From CAVPOO01 sp963707015 (lineage in GTDB: Bacteria > Pseudomonadota > Gammaproteobacteria > Thiohalobacterales > Thiohalobacteraceae): 64,000 nt of DNA. Positions 44,505 to 53,316 of the stretch are shown here, piece after piece. The translations under genes were made by a program, and so were the position numbers. The notes beneath the pieces are model-generated. The model ran no database searches and was not told the origin of the DNA. It was given only the letters and a program-made list of their open reading frames with translations. Numbering within the stretch: the first letter of the stretch is position 1; every line of letters begins with the position of its first letter. The stretch lies in NCBI GenBank assembly GCA_963707015.1, contig CAVPOO010000012.1, forward strand, positions 27,613-91,612, in the 5' to 3' direction.

Positions 44505-45746
44505 TTATGCTTTTGTGGCTAGGTGAGCAACCCGCAGTGGTGCGGGTGGGTGTGAGTCGTGAAACGCCGAGTAGAGCGGGTCCGGCGTCAGCGTACTGGC
44601 ATTGTCCCGGTAGAGTTTCACCAGCGCATGGACGAGCTCGTCGGCACGCGTCTGCGAGGCCGCGTAATCGTCTGCCTGGTACTCATGGTGGCGTGAAAGG
44701 CGGCTGAAGAGCGGTTGCAGGACAACTCCAAAGACCGGTCCGACCAGCATGAATAACAGCAGCGCCATGTAGGTCGAGGGCTCGCTCACGCCGAGTCCGG
44801 CATAAAACGCCGGTTGTTCAATGAGCCAGCCGAGCAGCGCCAGGGCGAGAAAGCTCACCAGCGCCAGTGTTCCCACACGCTTCTGGATGTGCTTGCGGCG
44901 AAAATGGCCGAGCTCATGCGCCAGTACCGCCTCGATCTCGGCAGGCGCCAGTGTTTTCAGCAGGGTGTCGTAAAACACAATGCGCTTGTTGTGCCCAAAG
45001 CCGGTGAAATACGCATTGCCGTGCCCCGAGCGTTTCGACCCGTCCATGACGAAAATGCCCCGGCTGGAAAAGCCGCATTTTGCCAGCAGGGATTCGATGC
45101 GGTCTTTCAGTGATGCGTCATCGAGCGGCGTGAACTTGTTGAACAAGGGTGCGATCAGTGCCGGATAGAGCCACATCATCAGCAGGCTGAAACCGATCCA
45201 GACCGCCCACACATAGATCCACCAGAGGTCGCCTGATTTTGCCATGAGCCAGAGCACGGTCCAGGCGAGCGGTATGCCGACAATCAGCGCGATGAGCCCC
45301 TGCTTGATGAGATCGCCGATGAAGGTGTGCACTTTCGTGTGGTTGAATCCAAAACGCTCTTCCAGGGAAAAGGTATACCAGGCAGACAAGGGCAGTTCCA
45401 GCAGACTCATGAGAAACAGTGCCGAGACGATCACGGCGACACCGGTCGGGATCGTGTCGAGTCCCTGGACACGCCAGAAGCCGTCGAGCAGCGCGAGCCC
45501 GCCACCCAGTGTCCAGAACAGCCGCAAGGCGTTTTCGTAGAGCAGGTTGGCGATGCTGAACCGCGTCTTCGCGACGGTGTAGTCAGCCGCCTTACGGTGC
45601 GCCTCCGGTGAGATCTTGCCCGCGAAGGAGGCGGGCAGGGCATCGCGATGCGACGCCACGTGCCCTATCTGGCGCAGGGCCAGCCAGAGTTGCAGCACGG
45701 TCGAGGCGGCGAGCGCGATGAGAAACCAGAATGTCACTTGATTCAT
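44505..45746 (-). CDS. M48 family membrane metalloprotease (Ste24-like)
   Basis: The 413-residue protein has several membrane helices and the zinc motif HELGH at residues 277-281, followed by the third ligand region (YQADDYAA). The layout (N-terminal helices, catalytic site on the cytoplasmic side) matches the Ste24 endopeptidase group that handles membrane protein quality control in bacteria. It is transcribed away from orn across an 85-bp gap. Confidence 0.92.
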   Translation of the reverse strand: MNQVTFWFLIALAASTVLQLWLALRQIGHVASHRDALPASFAGKISPEAHRKAADYTVAKTRFSIANLLYENALRLFWTLGGGLALLDGFWRVQGLDTIPTGVAVIVSALFLMSLLELPLSAWYTFSLEERFGFNHTKVHTFIGDLIKQGLIALIVGIPLAWTVLWLMAKSGDLWWIYVWAVWIGFSLLMMWLYPALIAPLFNKFTPLDDASLKDRIESLLAKCGFSSRGIFVMDGSKRSGHGNAYFTGFGHNKRIVFYDTLLKTLAPAEIEAVLAHELGHFRRKHIQKRVGTLALVSFLALALLGWLIEQPAFYAGLGVSEPSTYMALLLFMLVGPVFGVVLQPLFSRLSRHHEYQADDYAASQTRADELVHALVKLYRDNASTLTPDPLYSAFHDSHPPAPLRVAHLATKA

Positions 45747-45831
45747 GGGTACGGATCCCGGAATACGCGATTACGATGCGCCTCTGTTAGAATGACGCGA
45801 ACTGGCTACATTGTAATACAAAGGCACAGAC

Positions 45832-46389
45832 ATGGCGCAGAGCCGCGACAAGCTCATCTGGATCGACTTGGAGATGACCGGTCTGGATACGCAGAACGAC
45901 TCGATCATCGAAATTGCCACCATTGTAACCGATGCCGACCTCGAGGTTCTGGCCGAAGGGCCGGTGCTCGCGATCCACCAGTCCCAGCAGGTTCTGGATG
46001 GCATGGATGACTGGAACAGGGAACAACATGGCAATTCCGGCCTGATCCGGCGCGTCCAGGAAAGTTCCTTGAGCGCGGCCGATGCGGAGCGCATGACCCT
46101 CGAATTTCTGAGTGATTATGTGTCACCGAATACATCTCCGATGTGTGGGAACAGTATCTGCCAGGATCGCCGGTTTCTGGCGCGCTGCATGCCCGACCTG
46201 GAGCGCTACTTCCACTACCGGAATCTCGACGTGAGCAGCGTTAAGGAACTGGCGCGACGCTGGGCGCCCGGTGTCGCGGCGAAATTTGAAAAGACCAGCG
46301 CCCATCTGGCACTCGAGGATATCCGGGATTCGATTCGCGAGTTGCAGTACTATCGGGACAACTTTTTCCAGATTCCGGGGCGGTGTTGA
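45832..46389 (+). CDS. orn: Oligoribonuclease
   Basis: The 185-residue protein is a DEDDh 3'-5' exonuclease that degrades short RNAs of two to five residues, including pGpG from c-di-GMP turnover. The ExoI motif WIDLEMTGLD and the CGNSICQDRRFL and HLALEDIRDSI stretches are standard for Orn. Confidence 0.95.
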   Translation: MAQSRDKLIWIDLEMTGLDTQNDSIIEIATIVTDADLEVLAEGPVLAIHQSQQVLDGMDDWNREQHGNSGLIRRVQESSLSAADAERMTLEFLSDYVSPNTSPMCGNSICQDRRFLARCMPDLERYFHYRNLDVSSVKELARRWAPGVAAKFEKTSAHLALEDIRDSIRELQYYRDNFFQIPGRC

Positions 46390-46486
46390 CGAGCCGGGCG
46401 CGCGCCAATCCTTAGATTTGCATCAATCCGGTGTCGAGCGCGGGCCATTACCATGAGCGGAAGGTTCGTGGGCCCAGAGGAACGAA

Positions 46487-46837
46487 ATGGACTGGTTTAC
46501 CCTTGTCGCAGGCACGATACTCGCGGGACTGGTTGTCTATCTTGCGATCCGACTGGTGTGGGTCATTGTCCGCAACCTGATTCAGGGAACCTGGCTGCGC
46601 CGGAGACTGGGGCGGGAACTGGCGGATCTGCCCATGAATCGGGCCCTGGAACGGGCGGGTATCGATGCCGTGGGATATCTCCACAAGGAGCGGATAGTCG
46701 ACATCGACCACCACCTGCGCAACTGTGAGGCCTGTCAGAATACGCAAAGATGCGAGCAGGAACTCGACGCGGGCAAGTCACCCGAGGAATTCGATTTCTG
46801 TCCGAATCGCGACGACCTGTTTCAGCCAAAGTCCTGA
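46487..46837 (+). CDS. DUF6455-like membrane protein
   Basis: The 116-residue protein starts with one membrane helix (LVAGTILAGLVVYLAIRLVWVIV) and has a soluble part with four cysteines in a C-x2-C...C...C pattern (NCEACQNTQRCEQEL, then FCPN). This fits DUF6455, of unknown function; the cysteines could bind metal. GAGGAA precedes the ATG. It is downstream of orn in the same direction. Confidence 0.72.
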   Translation: MDWFTLVAGTILAGLVVYLAIRLVWVIVRNLIQGTWLRRRLGRELADLPMNRALERAGIDAVGYLHKERIVDIDHHLRNCEACQNTQRCEQELDAGKSPEEFDFCPNRDDLFQPKS

Positions 46838-46860
46838 ACCGCAATCGCGGCGGGTGAACA

Positions 46861-46995
46861 TTTCGTGTACTACGTTAATTAATTTATAGCCACGGAATCC
46901 ACGGAAGAAATGCTTTCCACTTTTAATAAACGGTGTTCGTTGTTTGCGCGGCTTCCGTGGCGATACTGTCCGTCATCATCAGAGTAAACCCGAGT
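46861..46995. repeat. Dispersed CCACGG palindromic repeat, copy 4 (divergent)
   Basis: The left arm GCCACGGAATCCACGGAAG and the right flank CTGTCCGTCATCATCAGA identify the family, but the inner right arm is degraded (GCGCGGCTTCCGTGGCG) and the centre differs. It lies between the converging ends of the DUF6455 gene and the rhodanese gene. Confidence 0.75.
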
Positions 46996-46998
46996 CAG

Positions 46999-47817
46999 CT
47001 ACTCCACCGGCGTGTCCTGCCGGTTGCCCCAGTCCGACCATGAGCCTGGATAACCCTTGACCTTGTCGTAGCCGAGGTGCTTGAGCACCACGTAGATCAA
47101 AGACGAACGGTGGTGAGTCTGGCAATAGGTGATGATTTGCCTGTCTGGCGTCACGCCAAGCCTGTCAAGGTCGTTGCGCAGCTCTGCAGACGGACGCAGC
47201 CTGAAATTGTTCTGCTTGTCCATGGCGTCGGTCCACTCGTAATGAATTGCGCCTGGAATGTGGCCGCCGCGCAGCGCCAGTTTCTTCTCCCCGGTGAACT
47301 CGGCCCTGCTGCGGGCATCGAGCAGACAAACCCCGGGATCGCCGAGGTGCTGAAGTATGTAATCGCGCCCTGCGACGGGCGCCGGATCGCACGACACGCG
47401 ATAGGGAGCAACAGCCTGAGGCACGGTCGGCAGACTGTCGACCGCGTGTCCCTCGTTGATCCAGGCGATCAGGCCGCCGTCAAGCAGCGAATGACGGTGG
47501 TGTCCGATGCTGTCCAGTGTCCATAACAGACGGCCTGCCTTGCCGCCGCCTTCATCATCACAGGCCACGACCCAGATGTCGGGCGAGATACCGAGCGCCG
47601 CCAGCAGCGTGCTCAGTGTGTCGGGGTCTGGCAACAGCCCTCGAACCGGCTTGTTCTCCGCGACGATTCTTGCATAATCGAGGTGCACGGCGCCCGGTAT
47701 ATGCTGCCGGGCATAGGTATCCGCCTTGCACAGATCTATGATGAGCAGCCCCGGCGTTCCTGACAGCCGATGCAGTTGCTGCGGGTCGAGGACAAGGGGC
47801 AGATCCGATATCGCCAT
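46999..47817 (-). CDS. Two-domain rhodanese-like sulfurtransferase
   Basis: From the ATG at 47817 the protein has 272 residues and two rhodanese domains. The second carries the active-site cysteine in ITYCQTHHRSS; the corresponding first-domain position is an aspartate (VACDDEGG), as is usual. It would transfer sulfur from thiosulfate or 3-mercaptopyruvate to an acceptor. A GTG at 47871 would add 18 residues. Sulfur metabolism of the host is a guess from this and iscS. Confidence 0.87.
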   Translation of the reverse strand: MAISDLPLVLDPQQLHRLSGTPGLLIIDLCKADTYARQHIPGAVHLDYARIVAENKPVRGLLPDPDTLSTLLAALGISPDIWVVACDDEGGGKAGRLLWTLDSIGHHRHSLLDGGLIAWINEGHAVDSLPTVPQAVAPYRVSCDPAPVAGRDYILQHLGDPGVCLLDARSRAEFTGEKKLALRGGHIPGAIHYEWTDAMDKQNNFRLRPSAELRNDLDRLGVTPDRQIITYCQTHHRSSLIYVVLKHLGYDKVKGYPGSWSDWGNRQDTPVE

Positions 47818-48003
47818 GAGATGAAATGCAAAAGTTTTTCTTGACCTGTCCCTGGAATTGTACGCCAACACGGGCCGCCTGCCATTCGAAAGATTCGGCA
47901 GTGACAGCCGATAGCGATCATAACGCCTCGGGAAGGGTCGGATCGCAAAACACGGCAGGCCAGCTCAGACTCCAGGCACCGGCAACTATGGTATGATCCC
48001 ACG

Positions 48004-48525
48004 ATGCTCGTTCAGACACGGAAGCAACAAACACTCAATCGGCAGGTGCATGATCTGTCCGACCTGATGTCCGTGTACGAGTGCAACTACATTCGCCTGC
48101 GACAACTGATCCCGGACTTCGAATCACTGGCGGATCGTTGCATCTCCCGTGTGACAGGCGCGCTCGATCTGCATCTTCAGGTACTCGAACGAAGCAAGTA
48201 CACCACAACACTTAAACTGACCTATCAGTTTACCGATGAGCTCGGCCGCTTTCCGGCGCCGGATCTGCAGGTGCGTTTCTATCACGACGCGCGTCTGGCG
48301 GAAGTACTGAGTTGTGGACGTAAGCGGGGCAAGCGTACCGCCTGGTACGATCGTAACCGCATGCAGTATTCGCTGGATGAAAGATGGCATATCAACCGCT
48401 TCCTGCAGAAGTGGCTTGGTTACTGCCTGCGGCAAGGGCACCGGTATGTTGCCAAGGACAAGGCCGCGGACATCAGCTGGTCGGACATGCTCGGCACTCT
48501 CGGCGCCTGCGCAGGGGAAAAGTAA
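48004..48525 (+). CDS. DUF1249 domain protein (YqiB-like)
   Basis: The 173-residue soluble protein matches DUF1249: LMSVYECNYIRLRQLIPDF at the start and RFYHDARLAEVLSC in the middle. This family is typical of gammaproteobacteria and has no established function. It precedes a MITE copy and then iscR. Confidence 0.87.
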   Translation: MLVQTRKQQTLNRQVHDLSDLMSVYECNYIRLRQLIPDFESLADRCISRVTGALDLHLQVLERSKYTTTLKLTYQFTDELGRFPAPDLQVRFYHDARLAEVLSCGRKRGKRTAWYDRNRMQYSLDERWHINRFLQKWLGYCLRQGHRYVAKDKAADISWSDMLGTLGACAGEK

Positions 48526-48549
48526 AGCCCGCCGCAGGTAATTTCGCAG

Positions 48550-48719
48550 CTAGGAGCCTGTCGGACTTAGGGGTTCGTAACGAGGCAGGTGGGAGAGTGA
48601 GCCACAAAGCCTCACGGTTTCGAGGCGCATAGTGGGCCCTACGCAACGAGAAAGCGGGAGGCTTTGGGCCGCTCTCCCACCGCCGCAGTAGAATCAGCCT
48701 AAGTCCGACAGGCTCCTAG
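48550..48719. mobile_element. 170-bp MITE-like palindromic element, copy B
   Basis: It has the same length, CTAG ends and terminal repeats (CTAGGAGCCTGTCGGACTTA and partner) as copy A at 39568. The inner arms have diverged from each other at several positions, so this copy is older or less constrained. It ends about 80 bp before the IscR-type operator. Confidence 0.85.
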
Positions 48720-48796
48720 TACCGACAACACATTGTCAACTCAACGCGAAACCGCTTGACCCTCCGGCGCTAAGCGTCTTCCCCTCCAAAATTAAT

Positions 48797-48815
48797 GTTG
48801 ACTAATTTAGTCAAC
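48797..48815 (+). promoter_or_regulatory. IscR type 1 operator overlapping a candidate -35
   Basis: GTTGACTAATTTAGTCAAC is a perfect 9-bp dyad around a central T and fits the core of the type 1 IscR site (YGACTRWWWYAGTCRR) at every position. TTGACT at 48798 can serve as -35, with CAGAAT at 48822-48827 as a weak -10 after 18 bp. Cluster-bound IscR would then block its own operon, as in E. coli. Confidence 0.8.
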
Positions 48816-48893
48816 TTCCTCCAGAATAGTGGCGATTTCAGTGGCCCGGACGAGGTTCGGGGCCGTCTGGCGACTCTTGAGGAACACACTGCA

Positions 48894-49364
48894 ATGCGAC
48901 TTTCTACAAAAGGCCGGTACGCCGTCACCGCGATGCTGGATCTGGCCGTACACGACGATCTGCAGCCGGTCACCCTGGCGGAAATCTCGGAATGCCAGGG
49001 TATTTCCCTGTCCTATCTGGAACAACTGTTCGCAAAATTACGGCGCAGCGGTCTGGTTGAGGGCGTGCGTGGACCCGGCGGCGGTTATCGCCTGGCGCGT
49101 ACACGTGAGGCGATCTCGATCGCGGACATTATCAGCGCCGTCGATGAAAAGGTGGATTCAACGATCTGTGCCGGCAAAGAGAACTGTCAGGATGGTGACC
49201 GTTGTCTGACGCATGAGCTGTGGAGCGGTCTGAGCTGCCAGATCTACAGCTTTCTCGACGGGATCAGCCTGGCCGAATTTCTCGACAGACCCTCCGTGCG
49301 GGAGGTAATTGCCAGGAAGCTCACTCAGCGCGCGGGGCGCGGAACGGGTTTGACGGCGGCATGA
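48894..49364 (+). CDS. iscR: Fe-S cluster-sensing regulator IscR
   Basis: From the ATG at 48894 the Rrf2-family protein has 156 residues: a winged helix (MRLSTKGRYAVTAMLDLA, EISECQGISLSYLEQLFAKLR) and the cluster ligands C92, C98, C104 and nearby H107 in CAGKENCQDGDRCLTHE. These positions equal those of E. coli IscR. The TTGAGGA before the start is a ribosome site. An IscR-type operator lies upstream, so it should control the isc operon and itself. An open frame from 48795 would cover the operator and is not used. Confidence 0.95.
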   Translation: MRLSTKGRYAVTAMLDLAVHDDLQPVTLAEISECQGISLSYLEQLFAKLRRSGLVEGVRGPGGGYRLARTREAISIADIISAVDEKVDSTICAGKENCQDGDRCLTHELWSGLSCQIYSFLDGISLAEFLDRPSVREVIARKLTQRAGRGTGLTAA

Positions 49365-49420
49365 GGTGTTGTTGCGGGGTAGTGTGGTGTTGAAGGTGCG
49401 GGTATGAGGGTGAGACGACG

Positions 49421-50641
49421 ATGAGTGTAGTGACTCCGATTTACATGGATTATTCGGCGACGACGCCGGTGGACGAGCGGGTAGCCGAGAAGATGGCGGG
49501 GTATCTGACGCGAGGGGGTGTCTTTGGGAATCCGGCGTCGCGTTCGCACAGTTTTGGCTGGACGGCGGAGGCGGCGGTTGAGGCGGCGCGGGCGGAGGTG
49601 GCGGCGCTGGTGAATGCGGACCCGAAGGAGATCATTTTCACGAGTGGGGCGACGGAGTCGGACAATCTGGCGCTGAAGGGTGCGGCGCATTTTTACCGCA
49701 AGAAGGGTCGGCACATTGTGACGGTGAAGACCGAGCACAAGGCGGTGCTGGACAGTTGTCGGCAGCTGGAGCGGGAGGGTTATGAGGTGAGTTATCTGGA
49801 TCCGGAGCCGAACGGGCTGCTGGATCTGGAGCGGTTTGCGGGTGCGCTGAGGTCGGACACGGTGCTGGCCTCGGTGATGCAGGTCAACAACGAGATTGGT
49901 GTGATTCAGGACATTGGTGCGATAGGGGCGTTGTGTCGGGAGCGCGGGGTGTTGCTGCATGTGGATGCGGCGCAGAGTGTGGGCAAGCTGGCGATTGATG
50001 TGCAGCGGTTGCCGGTGGATCTGATGAGTTTTTCGGCGCACAAGGTGTACGGCCCGAAGGGGATGGGGGCGTTGTATGTGCGGCGCAAGCCGCGGGTGCG
50101 TCTGGAGGCGCAGCTGCACGGCGGGGGTCACGAGCGGGGTTTGCGCTCGGGGACGCTGGCGCCGCACCAGATTGTGGGGATGGGCGAGGCGTTTCGGATA
50201 GCGCGCGAGGAGATGGTCACGGAGGGTGCGCGGATACTGGCGTTGCGCAACCGTTTGTGGGATGGGCTGAGCGCGATGGAGGAGGTGTATCTGAACGGGG
50301 ATCTGGCGCAGCGGGTTGCGGGCAATCTGAATGTGAGTTTCAATTTTGTCGAGGGTGAGAGTCTGATCATGGCGCTGAAGGACATTGCGGTGTCCTCGGG
50401 CAGTGCGTGTACCAGTGCCAGTCTGGAGCCCTCGTATGTGTTGCGGGCGCTGGGGCGCAATGATGAGCTGGCGCACAGTTCGATCCGGTTTGCGATCGGG
50501 CGTTACACGACGCAGGCGGAGGTGGATTACACGGTTGAGCTGGTCAAGGCGAAGGTGGCGAAGTTGCGCGAGCTGTCGCCGTTGTGGGAGATGTACCAGG
50601 CGGGTATTGATCTGAACACGGTGCAGTGGGCGGCGCATTGA
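49421..50641 (+). CDS. iscS: Cysteine desulfurase IscS
   Basis: The 406-residue PLP enzyme has the cofactor lysine K208 in SAHKVYGPKG and the catalytic cysteine C330 in SSGSACTSASLEP, matching K206 and C328 of E. coli. It removes sulfur from cysteine and hands it to IscU. Codon style is striking: third positions strongly favour G (GCG, GTG, GGG, TTG) over C, unlike iscR before it and most genes here. The change starts in the iscR-iscS gap. Confidence 0.95.
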   Translation: MSVVTPIYMDYSATTPVDERVAEKMAGYLTRGGVFGNPASRSHSFGWTAEAAVEAARAEVAALVNADPKEIIFTSGATESDNLALKGAAHFYRKKGRHIVTVKTEHKAVLDSCRQLEREGYEVSYLDPEPNGLLDLERFAGALRSDTVLASVMQVNNEIGVIQDIGAIGALCRERGVLLHVDAAQSVGKLAIDVQRLPVDLMSFSAHKVYGPKGMGALYVRRKPRVRLEAQLHGGGHERGLRSGTLAPHQIVGMGEAFRIAREEMVTEGARILALRNRLWDGLSAMEEVYLNGDLAQRVAGNLNVSFNFVEGESLIMALKDIAVSSGSACTSASLEPSYVLRALGRNDELAHSSIRFAIGRYTTQAEVDYTVELVKAKVAKLRELSPLWEMYQAGIDLNTVQWAAH

Positions 50642-50678
50642 GCGGGCTGGCAGGGTAAACGTAGAGTGGAGCGAAATC

Positions 50679-51065
50679 ATGGCTTACAGTGACAAGGTTC
50701 TGGATCATTACGAGAATCCCCGCAATGTAGGGAGTTTTGACACGGGTGATGCGAGCATCGGGACGGGCATGGTGGGTGCGCCGGCCTGCGGGGATGTGAT
50801 GAAGCTGCAGATCAAGGTGAATGCGGCGGGGGTGATTGAGGATGCGCGGTTCAAGACCTATGGCTGCGGCAGTGCGATTGCCTCCTCGAGTCTGCTCACC
50901 GAGTGGGTGAAGGGCAAGACGCTGGAACAGGCCAGCGAGATCAAGAACACGGCGATTGCCGAGGAACTGGCCCTGCCGCCCGTCAAGATCCATTGCTCGG
51001 TACTCGCCGAAGATGCCATCCGGGCAGCCATAACGGATTACGAGCGCAAACATCAGGCCTCGTGA
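50679..51065 (+). CDS. iscU: Fe-S cluster scaffold protein IscU
   Basis: The 128-residue scaffold has the three cluster cysteines C37 (GAPACGDVM), C63 (YGCGSAIAS) and C106 (KIHCSVLAED) and the LPPVK chaperone-binding motif. The first two thirds share the G-ending codon style of iscS; from about 50940 the usual C-ending style returns. The gene is followed directly by a strong terminator, so iscA, hscBA and fdx are not in this operon. Confidence 0.96.
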   Translation: MAYSDKVLDHYENPRNVGSFDTGDASIGTGMVGAPACGDVMKLQIKVNAAGVIEDARFKTYGCGSAIASSSLLTEWVKGKTLEQASEIKNTAIAEELALPPVKIHCSVLAEDAIRAAITDYERKHQAS

Positions 51066-51112
51066 GCCGCATGCGGGACTGGCGGGCTTTGGTGCCCGGC
51101 ATTTTTTTCACC

Positions 51113-51136
51113 CGGGGCCGATGGCCCCGTTTTTTT
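51113..51136 (+). terminator. Intrinsic terminator after iscU
   Basis: CGGGGCC (51113-51119) pairs perfectly with GGCCCCG (51123-51129) around a three-base loop, followed by seven Ts. This is a textbook Rho-independent terminator and ends the iscRSU unit. Confidence 0.92.
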
Positions 51137-51272
51137 GATTCAGGTCTCAGGCACCGACAGGCATCGTGTGGTTCTGTGATACAGATCCGGCGCCGATTGC
51201 ATGCCCTTCACGGAAGTTACTGCGCGAATCGCGAGAATGGAAATCGTCAGTAACACCAACAGGAGGAGCGTC

Positions 51273-51428
51273 ATGTACAGACTTCTACCGATTGCAGGTA
51301 TTGCCATCTTGCTGACCGGGATGTATTTGCCGGTAACCGAGGGTTCCAGCGCCGGGATCGAGTATCTGTTGGCGCTCGCGGTTGGAACGCTGATCCTGCC
51401 ATGGATACGGGATCAGATTGACTCATAG
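51273..51428 (+). CDS. 51-residue small membrane protein
   Basis: The ATG at 51273 has a perfect AGGAGG ribosome site six bases upstream. The product has two hydrophobic segments (LLPIAGIAILLTGMYLPV and IEYLLALAVGTLILPWI) linked by a short polar turn. No family is recognised. A dedicated terminator follows at 51450-51506, which supports a real, separately transcribed gene. Confidence 0.7.
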   Translation: MYRLLPIAGIAILLTGMYLPVTEGSSAGIEYLLALAVGTLILPWIRDQIDS

Positions 51429-51449
51429 CCATCGAGGAAAACTCAGCCA

Positions 51450-51506
51450 CCGGGTAGTGTGGATCCAGGGGCAACCCCGCGCCTGGACCCGCTACCCGGA
51501 TTTTTT
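51450..51506 (+). terminator. Intrinsic terminator after the small membrane protein
   Basis: CCGGGTAG (51450-51457) pairs with CTACCCGG (51492-51499), with an inner CCAGG/CCTGG stem, followed by TTTTTT at 51501-51506. The right arm overlaps the stop codon of the converging methyltransferase gene. Confidence 0.8.
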
Positions 51507-52085
51507 CCATACCAGGGTGCGGTTGTTGACGGGCATCTCGTGATCGCGAACCAGTGTCATGCCATGGATGCGTGCCTGGTGATCGAGGTGCTCGAAATCA
51601 CGCACGCCACTTCGCGCATCCCGCCGCTTCAGCCATTCATCGAAGCAGGCATTACTCTCGCTGCTGAAGGCGCCGTTGTAGTTGAACGGCCCGTAAAGAC
51701 AGAACACACCGCCTGACACGAGCACACTGGCGACCCCGGCAAACATCCGCTCGACCTCGGGCCAACCCATGATATGTGCGGTGTTGGCACTGAAGGCCCC
51801 GTCGAAATCCCGCCCAGGCCAGCGGTCCTTGCCGATCTCGAGCGCTAAGGGGGCGCCAACGTTGGGCAGCAGCGGGTCGGTTATCCATGCAAGAATACCC
51901 GCATGCGTGTCTGCCAGGTCACTGGTCTGCCAGAACAGATGCGGAAGCTCACGCGCAAAAAAGGCGGCATGCTGACCCGTACCGCTGCCGATTTCCAGAA
52001 TGGAGTTGCAGCCCGCGAACTCCTGCCTCAGCACCTCGAGTATCGGATACTTGTTCTGCTCGCAGGACTCGGAAAAGGGTTTCAT
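51492..52085 (-). CDS. DUF938 SAM-dependent methyltransferase
   Basis: The ATG at 52085 gives 197 residues (MKPFSESCEQNKYPILEVLR...). The SAM-binding motif I is ILEIGSGTGQHAAFFAR, and AFSANTAHIMGWPEVERMFAG is typical of DUF938. The substrate is unknown. Longer open frame upstream overlaps the alcohol dehydrogenase end and is not used. Confidence 0.87.
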   Translation of the reverse strand: MKPFSESCEQNKYPILEVLRQEFAGCNSILEIGSGTGQHAAFFARELPHLFWQTSDLADTHAGILAWITDPLLPNVGAPLALEIGKDRWPGRDFDGAFSANTAHIMGWPEVERMFAGVASVLVSGGVFCLYGPFNYNGAFSSESNACFDEWLKRRDARSGVRDFEHLDHQARIHGMTLVRDHEMPVNNRTLVWKKSG

Positions 52086-52126
52086 CGTATCCGAATTCGA
52101 ATGAGATAAGTCTGCCCGGACCGGCC

Positions 52127-53314
52127 TCAGCCGCGCGCCAGCAGAATCCGCTCGATGTCCGCGTCGGCAAGCATCACAGGATTGGTCTGCATACTGCTGC
52201 CGCGGCTGTTGGTCGCGATGCGCGGGTAGTCGGATTCCTCCACCCGAAAGGCACCCAGGCGTGGCAGTTGCAGCTGCTCTGTCCATTGCGTCAACAGCAT
52301 CACCAGCGCCTCGCGGGCCGTCTCGGCATGGCTGAAGCTGCGCTTGCAGAGGATCTCCCCCAGTTCTGCATATTTGTCCAGCGCGGGATTGTCGGGTTCA
52401 CGCTGCTGCATCACGTCGATATTGACCTGCGTCGCCGCAGCGACCAGGGTGCCACACACCACCCCGTGCGGGATGGGAAAGAAGGCGCCGAGCGGCGAGG
52501 CAAGCCCGTGCACAGAACCCAGGCCGGTCTGGGCCAGCGTGATCCCGGATATCAGCGCGGCATAGGCCATGCGACTGCGCGCATCGCGCGCCTCGGCGCC
52601 GCGCTCATACCAGTCGAGCAGTCCGTCGCGGGCCGCCTCGATACCACTGCGAGCCAGGGCATCGGTGAACGCATTGGCGCGCAATGACACGTAGGACTCG
52701 ATGAGTTGTGTCAGCGCGTCCATGCCATTGGCGGCGATGAGCTCTGGCGGGCAGGCGGCAAGCAGTGCCGGGTCGACCAGCGCGTATTCAGGAACCAGCT
52801 GCTCGTCACGGAAGGACTTCTTGAACCCGTCGGCGCCCTGCACACTCAGCACGGCGTTCCTGGTCGCTTCGCTGCCGGTGCCGGCAGTGGTCGGTACCGC
52901 GATAAAGGGCACGGCCGGACCCTGGTATACGCGCCCGGTTCCAACACCCTCCAGGTAATCCGTGACGGAGTCGCCGACCCGCAGCAGCCCGGCGATAGCC
53001 TTGGCCGCGTCGAGCACACTGCCACCGCCGATTCCAACCACGACCTCAATCCGGTCGTCCTTATAGGCTGCAACCGCCTGATCGACCAGCTGTGGCGAGG
53101 GCTCACCGCTGACGGACAGCTGTGCCCAGGTGATGCCGCGCTGCTCGAATGCGCGCAGCAGGGCGGGCCAGTGCTCGGACTGCTGAAGCGAACGCGCGCC
53201 GGTGACGAGAAGCGTGCGTTCGCCAGAGCGGCGCACGCAGTCCGGAAGTTGTGCAACACTGCCCTCGCCGAAGATGATCCGCGGCAGACGTGCAATCGTG
53301 AAGGGGCCTATCAA
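52127..53314 (-). CDS. Iron-containing alcohol dehydrogenase
   Basis: The 395-residue protein starts with TTG, with GAGGTG just upstream. The NAD-binding GGGSVLDAAKAIAG and the metal-site segments (GSVHGLASPLGAFF, PHGVVCGTL) are those of group III iron-dependent dehydrogenases. Two bases separate it from the stop of the upstream monooxygenase-like gene, so they are co-transcribed. The substrate alcohol or aldehyde cannot be told. Confidence 0.9.
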   Translation of the reverse strand: MIGPFTIARLPRIIFGEGSVAQLPDCVRRSGERTLLVTGARSLQQSEHWPALLRAFEQRGITWAQLSVSGEPSPQLVDQAVAAYKDDRIEVVVGIGGGSVLDAAKAIAGLLRVGDSVTDYLEGVGTGRVYQGPAVPFIAVPTTAGTGSEATRNAVLSVQGADGFKKSFRDEQLVPEYALVDPALLAACPPELIAANGMDALTQLIESYVSLRANAFTDALARSGIEAARDGLLDWYERGAEARDARSRMAYAALISGITLAQTGLGSVHGLASPLGAFFPIPHGVVCGTLVAAATQVNIDVMQQREPDNPALDKYAELGEILCKRSFSHAETAREALVMLLTQWTEQLQLPRLGAFRVEESDYPRIATNSRGSSMQTNPVMLADADIERILLARG

Positions 53315-53316
53315 AT

